In this document: positions 32,537 to 39,464 of the stretch, piece by piece
Numbering within the stretch: position 1 is the first letter of the stretch
Layout of the letters: every line of letters starts with the position of its first letter
Assembly (NCBI GenBank): GCA_025359245.1
Contig: JANYGW010000120.1
Coordinates: forward strand, 1 to 39,464
DNA length: 39,464 nt
Source of the DNA: Massilia sp.
GTDB lineage: Bacteria > Pseudomonadota > Gammaproteobacteria > Burkholderiales > Burkholderiaceae_D
Direction: 5' to 3'
The notes under the pieces: generated by a model
Seen by the model: the letters and a program-made list of their open reading frames with translations, nothing else
The model's database searches: none
Told to the model about the DNA's origin: nothing
Made by a program: the position numbers and the translations under genes

Positions 32537-33808
32537 TTATTGCGCCGCGCCGAGCGCCTGGTCGGCCTTGGCCAGGTTGCTGCGGTACCCTTCCATGCTG
32601 CGCACGCTCTTGCCGCCGGCGGTCGCCAGTGCGATCGCCTGCAGGAACTGGGCCTTGGCCAGTGCCGGCTGCTTCAATGCGAGCAGCACCTCGCCATAGC
32701 TGTCATGCGCATTGGCTGACTCCGGAAAACGGTCGGCATTGAACTTCATGACCAGCGCGGCGATCTGCGGTTGTGCGCGCTCGCCGAGCGCCGCGTAACC
32801 GAGCAAATTGACGTCACTCTCGCCGAACTGGCTCGCCCTCAACGCGTCGGCAACGCGCTGTCCTGCTTCGTCGCCGCGCTGCGCGTTCAGCAAGGCGAGC
32901 GCCTGGTCGAAGCTGCGCAACACGCTTTCGCGCGCCAGCTGGTGGGCGCGGCGCTTGGCCAGATTGGCCGCGCCAGCGATGACCTGCTCGATCGCCCCGG
33001 TGACCAGCGCTGGTTCTTCAAGTTGGATATTGTGCCCGCTGGCGGCCGTGACGATATGGCTTCCGGTTGAAAACTGGCGGAACAATTGCTCATGCAGCGA
33101 ACGCCACAGCGCCACCGCCGGCGCCGTGTGCATGAAAAATTCCGGCTTCTCGCGCACCATGGTCGAGGTCAGGACCACCGTCGGCACGTCAGGCAGCGGC
33201 GGCGCCGGCAGACGGCTCGCCGCCGCGAAGGCGTCGTCGACCAGCTTGATCTCGGCCTTGAACGGCGCCGGCGTCAGCTCTGCGAGGTGGCGCTGGTCTT
33301 GCGCAAACCTGGACGGGTCGAGTTTCTTCAGTGCGCTGTCGAAGCGCTCCGCGCTGGGGTCGACAAACACCATGCCGGCCACCTGGTCCGGATGGCGCGC
33401 GGCGAACAGGCGGATCAGGTAGCCGCCGTACGAATGTCCGACCAGGATGAACGGCGGCTTGAGCTGCGCCGCGTCGATCACCTGCTCGAGTTCCATGCTG
33501 CTGCGCTGCGGCGTGCGCGGCTCCGGGCGCGGGTCCGATTTTCCGGTCCCGGCGCGCGAATAGACGAACACCTTGGCCGATTTCGCGATCTCGGGCGCCA
33601 CCCGCCGCCACACTGCCATGTCGCTGGCAAAGCCGGATTCGAAAATGACGGTATACGGGCCGCTGCCCATGCTTGCCGCGTCGACGTGGTACTGGCCGAT
33701 GCTGATGCCCTCTTGCGTATCGGCCGCGAAGGCTGGTGCGCCGGACGACATTATGGCCACGCACAGCAGCGCTGCGCTGGCATATTTTATGGAAAACGGC
33801 GTGTTCAA
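32537..33808 (-). CDS. Exported alpha/beta hydrolase with TPR-like C-terminal tail
   Basis: 423 residues if started at TTG 33808, chosen because AGGAG lies six bases upstream (33815-33819) and a signal peptide begins right there (MNTPFSIKYASAALLCVAIM...PAFAA, about 1-29). An ATG at 33865 would bury the signal. The hydrolase domain (about 35-275) has the nucleophile Ser126 (GHSYGGY), Asp150 (VFVDPS) and His259 (SGHNIQLEEP). Beyond 290 the protein turns helical (LARESVLRSFDQALALL, then SANAHDSYGEVLLALKQPALAKAQFLQAIALA), a TPR-like repeat as found at the end of several esterase and beta-lactamase-type proteins. It probably acts in the periplasm on an ester or lipid. It is monocistronic and convergent with ybeY, one base apart. 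Confidence 0.85.
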   Translation of the reverse strand: MNTPFSIKYASAALLCVAIMSSGAPAFAADTQEGISIGQYHVDAASMGSGPYTVIFESGFASDMAVWRRVAPEIAKSAKVFVYSRAGTGKSDPRPEPRTPQRSSMELEQVIDAAQLKPPFILVGHSYGGYLIRLFAARHPDQVAGMVFVDPSAERFDSALKKLDPSRFAQDQRHLAELTPAPFKAEIKLVDDAFAAASRLPAPPLPDVPTVVLTSTMVREKPEFFMHTAPAVALWRSLHEQLFRQFSTGSHIVTAASGHNIQLEEPALVTGAIEQVIAGAANLAKRRAHQLARESVLRSFDQALALLNAQRGDEAGQRVADALRASQFGESDVNLLGYAALGERAQPQIAALVMKFNADRFPESANAHDSYGEVLLALKQPALAKAQFLQAIALATAGGKSVRSMEGYRSNLAKADQALGAAQ

Positions 33809-33895
33809 GCGATGCTCCTGGCAGACGGGATGATGGGCAATACCCAAGGTATGCCAGCATGCCATCGGCCCGGCGTGGCAACAAGCTGAAATTTG

Positions 33896-34858
33896 CTAGT
33901 TGACCTGGCGCGGCGCCGGCCGTCCTCCCATGCCGGCCAGCGCCGCGCTGACCGCCTGATCGAGCGGCGTGTGGGTTTCACTGCCCAGGAAGCGCAGCAG
34001 CCTGGCGTTATCGAGCTCGAACGGCTTTTGCCACAGATAGCGCATCTCCACCATCTCGCCGAACATCGCCACGAACGGTGCAAGCAGCCGCAGCGCCCAC
34101 CACGGCAGGCGCCGCACGGCCACCTGCGGATTGCCCGCCGCGCGCCGGATCGCGTCGACCATTTGCGCGCCATCAAAGTCCCAGTGACCGCGGAAGTGAA
34201 AGCATTCGAACGGGCCGAGGCGCGCTTCCTGTTCCACCAGCCGCACCATGGTGTCGGCCAGGTCCGGCAAGTAGGCCCATGCATGGCCGGTGCCGCGCGC
34301 GCCCGGATAGGTGATGGATCCGCGCGCCTTGGCCAGCCCCTGCGAGAACCAGTTGTTGCCGGCGCGCGGCCCGAAAAAGTCGCCGGCCCGCACCACCAGC
34401 ACGCGCACGCCCTGCTGCGCCGCCGCGTGCAGCCGTGCTTCCATCTGGACCCGGATCGCGCCCTTGCGCGACGATGGCAGCTGCGCGCTGGCCTCGGTCA
34501 GCGGCTGGGCGCTGTCGGCGCCGTAGTTGTAGATCGTCCCCGGCAGCAGGATGCGAGCGCCGCATGCGCGCGCCGCGGCGATGCTGTTGTCGATCATCGG
34601 CAGCACCAGCGTGTTCCAGTCGCGGTAGCCGGGCGGGTTGACCGCATGGACGATCAGCGCCACGCCGCGCGCGGCCTCCACCACGTCGGCGCGCCGCATG
34701 GCGTCGCCCTGCACCCATTCGACGTCCAGCCCGGGCGTGGCGGCCAGCTTGCGCGCCAGCGCCTTGACCCGCCATCCGCGCGCCAGCAGCGCCCGCGCCA
34801 CTTCGCCGCCCACGCCGCCGTTCGCGCCCAGCACCAATGCCGTTTTTGCCTGATCCAT
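33896..34858 (-). CDS. NAD(P)-binding SDR/epimerase-type protein
   Basis: 320 residues from ATG 34858; GGGAGG lies about 5 bases upstream. A Rossmann fold opens with TALVLGANGGVGGEVARALL, the glycine motif of atypical short-chain dehydrogenases, followed by GDAMRRADV and ALIVHAVNPPGYRDW. A YNYG motif (GTIYNYGADS) lies where extended SDRs carry their catalytic Tyr, but the usual Lys four residues on is absent, so dehydrogenase chemistry is uncertain. The second half has RAGDFFGPRAGNNWF and a C-terminal helical part. It resembles NAD-dependent epimerase/dehydratase relatives of unknown substrate. It is divergent from a LysR regulator, which is a common pairing, so that regulator probably controls it. 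Confidence 0.85.
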   Translation of the reverse strand: MDQAKTALVLGANGGVGGEVARALLARGWRVKALARKLAATPGLDVEWVQGDAMRRADVVEAARGVALIVHAVNPPGYRDWNTLVLPMIDNSIAAARACGARILLPGTIYNYGADSAQPLTEASAQLPSSRKGAIRVQMEARLHAAAQQGVRVLVVRAGDFFGPRAGNNWFSQGLAKARGSITYPGARGTGHAWAYLPDLADTMVRLVEQEARLGPFECFHFRGHWDFDGAQMVDAIRRAAGNPQVAVRRLPWWALRLLAPFVAMFGEMVEMRYLWQKPFELDNARLLRFLGSETHTPLDQAVSAALAGMGGRPAPRQVN

Positions 34859-34935
34859 GTTGCCTCCCTGTTGGTCGATAGGGACCAGTGTCGGACAATC
34901 GGCTACTATACGGAAGTGCATAACCTATATGGATG

Positions 34936-34953
34936 CTATGCATTTTTGCATAG
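34936..34953. promoter_or_regulatory. Palindrome at LysR start, candidate LysR box
   Basis: CTATGCA-TTTT-TGCATAG has perfect 7-base arms and contains the T-N11-A pattern of LysR sites. It lies 8 bases before the LysR ATG at 34962 and about 80 upstream of the SDR start. Another TGCATA at 34917-34922 lies towards the SDR gene, so two half-sites may cooperate. Confidence 0.6.
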
Positions 34954-34961
34954 CCGGAAAA

Positions 34962-35873
34962 ATGGACAATCAACCCAGCTGGGATTTGTACCGCTCCTTC
35001 CTCGCGGTACTGGAAGGCGGCTCGCTGTCGGCCGCGGCGCGCGACTTGGGGCTGGCCCAGCCCACGCTGGGACGCCATATCGACGCGCTCGAAGGCGCGC
35101 TCGGCTACGCCCTGTTCGTGCGCTCCCAGCACGGCTACCTGCCCACCGAACACGCGCTGCAGCTAAAACCCTACGCCCAGTCGCTGGCCGCCACCGCCAG
35201 CGCCTTGCTGCGCGCCGCCTCGGGCAGCGCCGAGGCGCCGCGCGGCACGGTGCGCATCACCGCCAGCGAAGTGGTCGGCTGCGAAGTGCTGCCGCCCATC
35301 GTGGCGCGCTTGCACCTGCAGTATCCCGGCCTGCAGATCGAACTGGCGCTGTCGAACCGCGCCCAGGACCTGCTCAAGCGCGAAGCCGACATCGCCGTGC
35401 GCATGCTGCCACCGGTCCAGGAAGCGCTGGTGGCGCGCCGCGTCGGCGCCATCGAACTGGGCCTGCACGCGCATCGCGACTATCTGGCCCGGCGCGGCAC
35501 GCCGGCCACGCTGGCCGACCTGCCCGCGCACGCGCTGATCGGCTACGACCACGAAACGGCCTTCATTCGCGGCATGAAGCACCACCTGGGCGACCTGACG
35601 CGCGCCAGTTTCGCGCTGCGCTCGGACAGCGACATGGCGCAGCTTTCCGCGCTGCGCGCCGGCTTCGGGATCGGCATCTGCCAGGCAGGCGTTGCCGCGC
35701 GCGATCCGGCACTGGTGCGGCTGCTGCCCGAGGCCTTCGCGCCGAAACTGGAAACCTGGATCGCGATGCACGAAGACCTGCGCAACAGCAAGCGCTGCGC
35801 CGTCGTTTTTGCCGCGCTCGCCGACGGCCTGCAGGCCTACATCAACGGACCGCAAGCGGCGAAGACCGCTTAA
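34962..35873 (+). CDS. LysR-family transcriptional regulator
   Basis: 303 residues from ATG 34962 (MDNQPSWDLYRSFLAVLEGG). The helix-turn-helix (about 8-65) is typical: GSLSAAARDLGLAQPTLGRHIDALEGALG, taken in two parts. The substrate domain follows from about 90, with GTVRITASEVVGCEVLPPIVARL and LKREADIAVRMLPPVQEAL. The start is set at 34962 because the TGCATAG palindrome ends just before it; upstream in-frame ATGs at 34929 and 34938 would place the operator inside the coding region. It is divergent from the SDR gene, its probable target together with itself. The ligand cannot be inferred. Confidence 0.9.
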   Translation: MDNQPSWDLYRSFLAVLEGGSLSAAARDLGLAQPTLGRHIDALEGALGYALFVRSQHGYLPTEHALQLKPYAQSLAATASALLRAASGSAEAPRGTVRITASEVVGCEVLPPIVARLHLQYPGLQIELALSNRAQDLLKREADIAVRMLPPVQEALVARRVGAIELGLHAHRDYLARRGTPATLADLPAHALIGYDHETAFIRGMKHHLGDLTRASFALRSDSDMAQLSALRAGFGIGICQAGVAARDPALVRLLPEAFAPKLETWIAMHEDLRNSKRCAVVFAALADGLQAYINGPQAAKTA

Positions 35874-35935
35874 AAAACGGGCAATTCGGCTTTTAGTGTA
35901 TCCTATGCCGATTGAAACAACGGCTCACGCCAACT

Positions 35936-36814
35936 ATGCCAGAGCACCCTAATGACGTCCGACCGGACGCCAAAATTCACCGGTCACTGTTCGAACGCCT
36001 GACCGCACTGATCTCTCCCGAGCCAGAAAACCGCGCAGAGCTGCTTGAAGTCCTGCACGACGCCCACGAACGCAACCTGATCGACGCCGATGCGCTGTCC
36101 ATGATCGAAGGGGTGTTCCAGGTCTCGGACCTGTCCGCGCGCGACATCATGGTGCCACGCTCGCAGATGGACGTCATCGACATCTCCAAGCCGATCGAAG
36201 AATGGATGCCCCAGGTGCTGGCAACGGCACACTCGCGCTTTCCGGCCATCGAGGGCGAACGCGACAAGGTGATCGGCATCCTGCTGGCCAAGGACCTGCT
36301 GCGCTACTACGCCGAAGAATCGTTCGACGTGCGCGACATGCTGCGCCCGGCCATCTTCATACCCGAGTCCAAGCGCCTGAACGTGCTGCTGCGCGACTTC
36401 CGCGCCAACCATAACCATATGGCGATCGTGGTCGACGAATACAGCGGCGTGGCTGGCCTGATCACGATCGAGGACGTGCTCGAACAGATCGTCGGCGACA
36501 TCGAGGACGAATACGATTTCGACGAGGAAGAAGACAACATCCTGTCGATCAAGGAAGGCCAGCTCGGTCCACGCTGGCGCATCAAGGCGCTCACCGAAAT
36601 CGCCCAGTTCAACGAAGAAGTCGGGGCCAGCCTGCCCGAGGACGACGTCGACACCATCGGCGGCCTGGTCGCCAACCACCTTGGGCGCATGCCGCACAAG
36701 GGCGACCTGTTCGACATCGCCAACCTGCGCTTCGAGGTGCTGCGCGCCGACGCGCGCCAGGTGCACGTGCTGCTGGTCGAGAAGCTGCCCATTCCCGAAG
36801 ACGAACGCGACTGA
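35936..36814 (+). CDS. corC: CorC/HlyC-family CBS-pair protein
   Basis: 292 residues from ATG 35936. Two CBS domains (about 65-185) include DLSARDIMVPRSQMDVID and VIGILLAKDLLRYY, then NHNHMAIVVDEYSGVAGLITIEDVLEQIVGDIEDEYD, quoted in two pieces. The CorC_HlyC domain follows (about 205-285), with EVGASLPEDDVDTIGGLVANHLG and the closing beta strands. There is no membrane DUF21 domain, so this is the short soluble CorC form. CorC is linked to Mg2+/Co2+ handling. Its TGA overlaps the ATG of lnt, an arrangement typical of ybeX-lnt operons. No clear Shine-Dalgarno precedes the ATG, but in-frame alternatives are not better. Confidence 0.95.
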   Translation: MPEHPNDVRPDAKIHRSLFERLTALISPEPENRAELLEVLHDAHERNLIDADALSMIEGVFQVSDLSARDIMVPRSQMDVIDISKPIEEWMPQVLATAHSRFPAIEGERDKVIGILLAKDLLRYYAEESFDVRDMLRPAIFIPESKRLNVLLRDFRANHNHMAIVVDEYSGVAGLITIEDVLEQIVGDIEDEYDFDEEEDNILSIKEGQLGPRWRIKALTEIAQFNEEVGASLPEDDVDTIGGLVANHLGRMPHKGDLFDIANLRFEVLRADARQVHVLLVEKLPIPEDERD

Positions 36815-38370
36815 TGCTGCGGCGCCGTACCGCCACGCCGGATCCTGCGTTGCGCAGTCCGCGCACGACCGCGCTGCCGATGCTGTTTACCGCCATTGCC
36901 GGCGCGCTGTGCGCCTTGTCGTTCGCGCCGTTCGGCTGGTGGCCGCTCGAAATCCTGGCGCTGGCCTTCCTGTTCTACCAGGTCGGCATGGATACCAATG
37001 TGCGCCGCAGCTCCCTGCTCGGCTGGGCCTTCGGCTTCGGCTGGTCGGTCGGCGGCGTGCACTGGCTGTACATCACGATGAACCGCTTCGGCAGCATGCC
37101 GGCCCTGCTCGCCGCTGCCGCCGTGTGCGTGCTGGCCGCCTACCTGGGCCTGTTCGCCGGCCTGGCCACGGGCGCAGCCACCTGGCTGCGCAAGCGCTTC
37201 ACGATGCCGGTCACCAGCTTCCTGTTCCTGGTGCTGCCGGCCGCCTGGGGCCTGTCCGAATGGACGCGCGGCTGGTTCCTGACCGGCTTTCCGTGGGTCG
37301 CGTCGGGCTATGCCCAGAACACCAGCCCGCTGGCGGGCTTCGCCCCGCTGGCCGGCGTGTACGGCGTGGGCGTCATGGTGGCCGTGTGCGCCAGCGCGAT
37401 CGCGATGCTGACCCAGCGCAAGCGCATGCTCGGCGGCGCCGTGCTGGTCATCACGATGGGCGCCGGCTTCGGCCTGTCGACCATCGCCTGGACCCATCCC
37501 GAAGGCAAGCCGATCTCGGTGCGTCTGGTCCAGGGCAATATCGCGCAGGATGAAAAATTCGACCGCGAGCATACCGCGGCCGCGCTGGCGCTGTACCACG
37601 GCCTCGCCACGGCCGCGCCGGCCGACCTGATCGCGCTGCCCGAAACGGCGATCACGCTGCTGCCGATCAACCTGCCGCCGGACTACCTGTCGTCGCTGCA
37701 GCAGTTTTCTAGCGCCAGCGGCAGCTACCTGATGATCGGCATTCCGTTGTCGGATGGGCCCGGCAAATACGCCAACAGCGTGGCCGCCTTCGCGCCGTCC
37801 GGACAGCAGTACCGCTACGACAAGCACCACCTGGCGCCGTTCGGCGAATATGTGCCGAACGGCTTTCGCTGGTTCGTCGACCTGCTGCGCATTCCACTGG
37901 GCGAAATGACGCGCGGAGATCCGGTGCAGCCGCCGTTCGCGCTCAAGGACCAGCTGGTGCAGCCGAATATCTGCTACGAAGACGTGTTCGGCGAAGAAAT
38001 CGCGCTGCAGTTGCGCGACGCCGTGCAGACGCCCACCATCCTGCTCAACGTGTCCAACCTGGCCTGGTTCGGCGAATCGATCGCCATTCCGCAGCACCTG
38101 CAGATTTCGCAGATGCGCGCGCTCGAAACCGGACGCCCGATGCTGCGCTCGACCAACAGCGGCGCCACCGCCGTCATCGACGCGCGCGGCAAAGTGGCCG
38201 GCGTGCTGCCCTACTATGCCCAGGGCACGCTGGCCGCACAGGTGCAGGGTATGGCCGGCATGACGCCATATATCCGCTTCGGCAACTACAGCATGCTGGT
38301 GCTGGCCGCGCTGGCGCTGCTGGTGGCGGCCATTTCGGGCCGCAAATACGCGAAAACACGGCGAAAATGA
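36814..38370 (+). CDS. lnt: Apolipoprotein N-acyltransferase Lnt
   Basis: 518 residues. Six or so membrane helices (about 20-225) include FAPFGWWPLEILALAFLFYQ and the conserved TGFPWVASGYAQ. The periplasmic nitrilase-like domain (about 235-485) has the catalytic triad Glu277 (ALPETAI), Lys337 (YDKHHLAPFGEYVP) and Cys387 (NICYEDVFG). E. coli Lnt uses Glu267, Lys335 and Cys387. A last membrane helix (about 493-508) closes the protein. It adds the third acyl chain to the N-terminal Cys of lipoproteins. ATG 36814 overlaps the corC stop by one base, so the two are coupled. The N-terminal RRRTATPDP is basic and may mark the cytosolic side. Confidence 0.96.
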   Translation: MLRRRTATPDPALRSPRTTALPMLFTAIAGALCALSFAPFGWWPLEILALAFLFYQVGMDTNVRRSSLLGWAFGFGWSVGGVHWLYITMNRFGSMPALLAAAAVCVLAAYLGLFAGLATGAATWLRKRFTMPVTSFLFLVLPAAWGLSEWTRGWFLTGFPWVASGYAQNTSPLAGFAPLAGVYGVGVMVAVCASAIAMLTQRKRMLGGAVLVITMGAGFGLSTIAWTHPEGKPISVRLVQGNIAQDEKFDREHTAAALALYHGLATAAPADLIALPETAITLLPINLPPDYLSSLQQFSSASGSYLMIGIPLSDGPGKYANSVAAFAPSGQQYRYDKHHLAPFGEYVPNGFRWFVDLLRIPLGEMTRGDPVQPPFALKDQLVQPNICYEDVFGEEIALQLRDAVQTPTILLNVSNLAWFGESIAIPQHLQISQMRALETGRPMLRSTNSGATAVIDARGKVAGVLPYYAQGTLAAQVQGMAGMTPYIRFGNYSMLVLAALALLVAAISGRKYAKTRRK

Positions 38371-38475
38371 CATAGTTGTCGTTGCAGCGCCCAGCAGCAC
38401 CGCAAAACCCGCTAAAATTGGTCGCTTTAGCAAACCCACTCGTTCGCGCCTTCACTCGCGCGACAGCTACCCAAG

Positions 38476-39405
38476 ATGCTCACATTCCAACAAATTATCC
38501 TGACCTTGCAAGCCTACTGGGACAAGCAAGGCTGCGCCCTGCTCCAGCCGTACGACATGGAAGTCGGCGCCGGCACTTTCCACACCGGTACCTTCCTGCG
38601 CGCGATCGGGCCTGAACCCTGGCGCGCCGCCTACGTGCAGCCGTCGCGCCGCCCGAAGGATGGACGCTACGGCGAGAACCCGAACCGATTGCAGCAATAC
38701 TACCAATACCAGGTGGTCTTGAAGCCGGCGCCGGAAAACATCCTGGACCTGTATCTGGGCTCGCTCGAAGCGCTCGGTCTGGACCTGCAAAAGAACGATG
38801 TGCGCTTCGTCGAGGACGACTGGGAAAGCCCGACGCTGGGTGCCTGGGGCCTGGGCTGGGAAGTCTGGCTGAACGGGATGGAAGTGACCCAGTTCACCTA
38901 CTTCCAGCAGGTCGGCGGCCTCGATTGCAAGCCGGTGCTGGGCGAAATCACCTACGGCATTGAACGCCTGGCGATGTACCTGCAGGGCGTCGAGAACGTG
39001 TATGACCTGGTCTGGACCGAGTGGCAGGAAGACGGCCGGTCCGGCGCCCCGGTCACCAAGCGCCTCAGCTACGGCGACGTGTATCACCAGAACGAAGTCG
39101 AGCAGTCGACCTACAATTTCGAGCACGCCAACACCGAGCTGCTGTTCGCGCAGTTCGCCAACCACGAGTCCGAGGCGAAGCGCCTGGTCGAACTGGAATT
39201 GACGCTGCCGGCCTACGAACAGATCATGAAGGCGTCGCACAGCTTCAACATGCTCGACGCGCGCGGCGCCATCTCGGTCACCGAGCGCGCCGCCTACATC
39301 GGCCGCGTGCGCACCCTGTCGCGCCTGGTCGCGCAGGCCTATTACGACTCGCGCGAAAAGCTGGGCTTCCCGATGGCGCCGCGCGCCGCGCAAGAAGCCG
39401 CCTGA
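38476..39405 (+). CDS. glyQ: Glycyl-tRNA synthetase alpha subunit
   Basis: 309 residues. Family landmarks are [46 protein letters not shown] (seen in parts), [18 protein letters not shown], and [38 protein letters not shown], also in parts. It forms the alpha2beta2 enzyme with GlyS, which follows after 27 bases, and charges tRNA-Gly. The ATG at 38476 matches the conserved N-terminus. TAAAAT at 38414-38419 upstream could be a -10 box, but I see no convincing -35. Confidence 0.96.
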   Translation: MLTFQQIILTLQAYWDKQGCALLQPYDMEVGAGTFHTGTFLRAIGPEPWRAAYVQPSRRPKDGRYGENPNRLQQYYQYQVVLKPAPENILDLYLGSLEALGLDLQKNDVRFVEDDWESPTLGAWGLGWEVWLNGMEVTQFTYFQQVGGLDCKPVLGEITYGIERLAMYLQGVENVYDLVWTEWQEDGRSGAPVTKRLSYGDVYHQNEVEQSTYNFEHANTELLFAQFANHESEAKRLVELELTLPAYEQIMKASHSFNMLDARGAISVTERAAYIGRVRTLSRLVAQAYYDSREKLGFPMAPRAAQEAA

Positions 39406-39432
39406 GCCCCCGGAACAGATAAGAAAAGAACC

Positions 39433-39464
39433 ATGAACCAGACATTACTCGTCGAACTGCTGAC
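39433..39464 (+). CDS. glyS: Glycyl-tRNA synthetase beta subunit, 5' end only
   Basis: Only ten codons lie in the window (MNQTLLVELL). This matches the usual N-terminus of GlyS, and its position directly after glyQ is the standard arrangement. AAGAAAAG precedes the ATG. The rest is beyond the window edge. Confidence 0.9.
   Translation, partial: MNQTLLVELL

Noticed and set aside
36307-38439. 710-codon minus-strand frame opposite corC and lnt
   Set aside because: Antisense of two core genes; composition typical of a high-GC shadow.

Overview
The window looks like a chromosomal segment of a high-GC betaproteobacterium of the Oxalobacteraceae, most likely Massilia or a close relative. The main evidence is the right-hand block miaB-phoH-ybeY-(insert)-corC-lnt-glyQ-glyS. 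Beta-class GST, the MgtC-like protein, the small XRE-type regulator before miaB and a PEP-CTERM sorting signal all fit. No rRNA, tRNA or CRISPR array was seen. Genus assignment is inference from gene content.

Left edge (1-3.9 kb) is a decayed accessory region. It holds six 23-bp tandem repeats (probably an insertion-sequence end), two opposed terminators, TGCCCCCA-type repeats, and a P4-type integrase pseudogene broken by three traceable indels. After these come a YcxB-like membrane protein, a DUF6434-type small protein and a secreted Trp/Arg/Glu-rich protein. From 3.9 to 7.1 kb there is an MgtC-family membrane protein behind a possible overlapping leader ORF, a conserved small protein with a near-ideal ribosome binding site, and a GAF/PAS/PAS/GGDEF diguanylate cyclase.

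7.2-10.8 kb is one very large ORF and the most unusual item. It combines a cohesin-like PEP-CTERM protein, an internal second signal-like segment, a subtilisin-like protease and a C-terminal dockerin in a single frame. The protease carries a large insertion before its catalytic Ser and lacks the usual catalytic Asp motif.

10.8-15.6 kb carries a fatty-acid desaturase and its ferredoxin reductase, divergent from a FabR/DesT-like TetR regulator. Two copies of a TTGTGTACAG element lie between them. The regulator gene overlaps a HEAT-repeat protein gene. A DUF2007-like protein follows.

15.7-20.0 kb is a lipid-catabolism operon (SCPx-type thiolase, acyl-CoA dehydrogenase, alpha-methylacyl-CoA racemase-type protein). 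It is divergent from its own TetR regulator, and two matching 16-bp palindromes bracket a TATAAT box. A YbaL/Kef-type antiporter and a divergent FtsH-like membrane AAA protease converge at 21.8 kb. Then come a periplasmic metallo-beta-lactamase-fold hydrolase with a GST, a histidine kinase divergent from a small protein plus HDOD pair, and the XRE-like regulator.

29.7-39.5 kb is core: miaB, phoH and ybeY are tightly packed; corC and lnt overlap; then glyQ and the start of glyS. Between ybeY and corC sit an alpha/beta hydrolase with a TPR-like tail, an NAD(P)-binding SDR and a divergent LysR regulator with a palindromic site, apparently inserted into an otherwise conserved gene order.
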